From: Gammaproteobacteria bacterium | Lineage (GTDB): Bacteria > Pseudomonadota > Gammaproteobacteria > GRL18 | NCBI GenBank assembly: GCA_013139395.1 | Contig: WTAX01000499.1 | Coordinates: 1-6,141, forward strand | DNA: 6,141 bases | Direction: 5' to 3' | Shown here: piece after piece, positions 4,847-6,141 of the stretch | Numbering within the stretch: the first letter of the stretch is position 1 | Layout of the letters: each line of letters starts with the position of its first letter | Position numbers and translations under genes: made by a program | Notes under the pieces: model-generated | Seen by the model: the letters and a program-made list of their open reading frames with translations, nothing else | Told to the model about the DNA's origin: nothing | The model's database searches: none

Positions 4847-6141
4847 TTAATTTTGAATAACAACAAACTTTTTTTCAAGATTAATATATTTCTGTAAAAC
4901 TTCGTTAATTTGCTCTGCTGTCACTGCTTTTATTCTATTAATATATTGCGCATCTTCTGACCAGTGGATATCAACCGATTCAGCCTGACCAATAATCTTT
5001 GCCTGAGTATGCATTGAATCTCGTTCAAAAATTTCAGTTGCTATCATTTGATTTTTTACTTTTTGTAAGGTCTTATCACTAATATGTTCTTTTTTAATCT
5101 GCTGAATTTCAGCAATGATTTCCTGTTCCAGTTGCTGTAGTGATATACCTTCTAATGGTGATGCTTCGATTATAAATAAACTTTGTTTACGACTCATTGG
5201 TGAATAGTTTACAAATACTTCATGAGCTATTTTTTTGTCTATAACCAGAGTGTTAGTCAGTCGTGAATGGTTGCCGCTTTCGAGCCATCCAGCCAGAACA
5301 TCCAATGCATAAGCTTCCCAGGCAGGGAAAGTGGTTTTAATTGATGGCACTTTAAAGGCAAGAAAAACCATTCCTACTTTGGTGCTTTCAGGCATAATAT
5401 ATCGAGTAATTGAATGTTTTTCTTCATCTGCAATTAAAGAGTTATTTGCTTTTTGTTTTTTCTTTTTTATTGGAGAAAAGTATTTTTTCGCCAGTGAAAT
5501 GACTTCAGCAGGTTTAACATTTCCAACAACAACGATCGTTGCATTATCCGGAGTATAACGATTCTTGTGCCATATCATTGCCTGTTTTAATGTCAGTCCT
5601 GGTAGATCTTCCGGTAGACCTATCACAGGAAATTGATAGCCATCATTTTTAAAAGCAAGACGATATAATGCATTATTAGCTTTAAGATAAGGATCTCGAT
5701 TAATCCGCTCAAGTCGTTCTTGTTTTATAATCTTTTTTTCAATTTCAAACGCATTCTTATCCACATCCAGATATTTCATTCTTTCTGCTTCCAGTGCAAA
5801 TGCCAGTGGCAGATATTTTTTTTTAAGCGTGTGATAATAAAAAGTATGATCTCTGGTCGTATAAGCATTTCCCAGACTGCCAATAGATCCCATCTGCTGA
5901 TACACTTTATTTAATGAATGGTACCTATTGCTACGATACATGAGGTGTTCAAGCAGATGAGAAATACCTGTATGGCCTTTTTGCTCATTAGCTGAGCCCA
6001 CTTTATACCAGATTTGAAAAATGGCGATAGGTGAGCGCTGATCAGGTTTTACCACAAGCTTTAAACCATTAGGTAAAATAAATTCTGTTATCTCATCAGC
6101 GCATAATGGCATAGATGAAATAAAGAACAAACTTAGCAGCA
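4847..6141 (-). CDS. Exported M16B zinc metallopeptidase, catalytic-type subunit (5' end outside window)
   Basis: The reading frame is open to the right edge; the first possible start inside, TTG at 6128-6130, falls within the signal peptide and is unlikely to be the true start. Residues are counted from that TTG. The readable N-terminus (LLSLFFISSMPLCADE) is the core of a secretion signal with probable cleavage after CA (10-11), so the enzyme should act in the periplasm. The N-terminal M16 domain has the inverted zinc motif HLLEH (58-62), with E61 as catalytic base and E138 as the likely third ligand (75 residues between). It also has NAYTTRDHT (88-96) and PVIG (168-171), and YTPDNATIVVVGN (192-204) closes the N-terminal half. 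The C-terminal M16 domain shows SGNHSRL (285-291). Where R/Y-bearing members have LRE..GLAY, this protein reads LVIDKKIAH (295-303), so the substrate-binding Arg/Tyr pair seems absent. That is typical of the zinc-bearing half of heterodimeric M16B peptidases. A lysine-rich linker (222-227) lies between the domains. The gene is convergent with folP; substrate unknown. Confidence 0.88.
   Translation of the reverse strand, partial: LLSLFFISSMPLCADEITEFILPNGLKLVVKPDQRSPIAIFQIWYKVGSANEQKGHTGISHLLEHLMYRSNRYHSLNKVYQQMGSIGSLGNAYTTRDHTFYYHTLKKKYLPLAFALEAERMKYLDVDKNAFEIEKKIIKQERLERINRDPYLKANNALYRLAFKNDGYQFPVIGLPEDLPGLTLKQAMIWHKNRYTPDNATIVVVGNVKPAEVISLAKKYFSPIKKKKQKANNSLIADEEKHSITRYIMPESTKVGMVFLAFKVPSIKTTFPAWEAYALDVLAGWLESGNHSRLTNTLVIDKKIAHEVFVNYSPMSRKQSLFIIEASPLEGISLQQLEQEIIAEIQQIKKEHISDKTLQKVKNQMIATEIFERDSMHTQAKIIGQAESVDIHWSEDAQYINRIKAVTAEQINEVLQKYINLEKKFVVIQN

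Noticed and set aside
5331..5914. Plus-strand open frames opposite the M16 gene (5331-5558 and 5720-5914)
   Set aside because: They overlap conserved M16 coding sequence on the other strand. Their Phe-rich content is what antisense to Lys-rich A-tracts produces.
6098..6112. Lipoprotein signal (lipobox) at MPLC in the M16 N-terminus
   Set aside because: The residue before Cys is Leu rather than Gly/Ala/Ser, so ordinary signal-peptidase I cleavage after CA fits better.
1..6141. CRISPR array, tRNA/rRNA gene, riboswitch, complete insertion sequence or toxin-antitoxin pair
   Set aside because: No regularly spaced repeats, no tRNA-like cloverleaf or rRNA sequence, no transposase frame and no small gene pair were recognised on reading both strands by eye.

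Overview
The window is A+T-rich DNA (roughly 40% G+C by eye) from the chromosome of a gammaproteobacterium. The evidence is gene order and close protein similarity. The tail of greA is followed by a small DUF4149 membrane protein, a divergent yhbY, then rlmE-ftsH and folP. The greA ... yhbY< rlmE> ftsH> folP> arrangement is a conserved housekeeping block of this class, and the FtsH, RlmE and FolP sequences align almost without gaps to the E. coli proteins as I remember them. The genus cannot be fixed from this window.

Layout. 1-61: last codons of greA (+). 94-543: four-helix DUF4149 membrane protein (+). 544-696: short convergent spacer with one copy of a 14-bp repeat. 697-993: yhbY (-), a ribosome-assembly RNA-binding protein. 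994-1129: divergent promoter region with a strong yhbY promoter, a candidate rlmE promoter and the second copy of the repeat. 1130-1750: rlmE (+), 23S rRNA 2'-O-methyltransferase. 1797-3749: ftsH (+), membrane AAA+ zinc protease starting at TTG. 3750-3862: spacer with a perfect 12-bp inverted repeat. 3863-4693: folP (+), dihydropteroate synthase. 4694-4846: convergent spacer filled largely by a 76-nt REP/MITE-like palindrome. 4847-6141: exported M16B zinc peptidase (-), running off the right edge.

How the genes relate. greA, yhbY and rlmE serve transcription and ribosome maturation. FtsH is membrane-protein quality control and is co-oriented with rlmE, as in E. coli. folP makes dihydropteroate for folate. 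The usual next gene after folP in many relatives is glmM. Here it is replaced by the convergent M16 peptidase, and the palindromic element sits at that junction.

No clearly undescribed multi-gene system is present. The points most worth a second look are the palindromic element at the synteny break, the M16 subunit that has the zinc site but appears to lack the family's Arg/Tyr pair (implying a partner outside the window), the 14-bp repeat flanking yhbY, and the hairpin between ftsH and folP.
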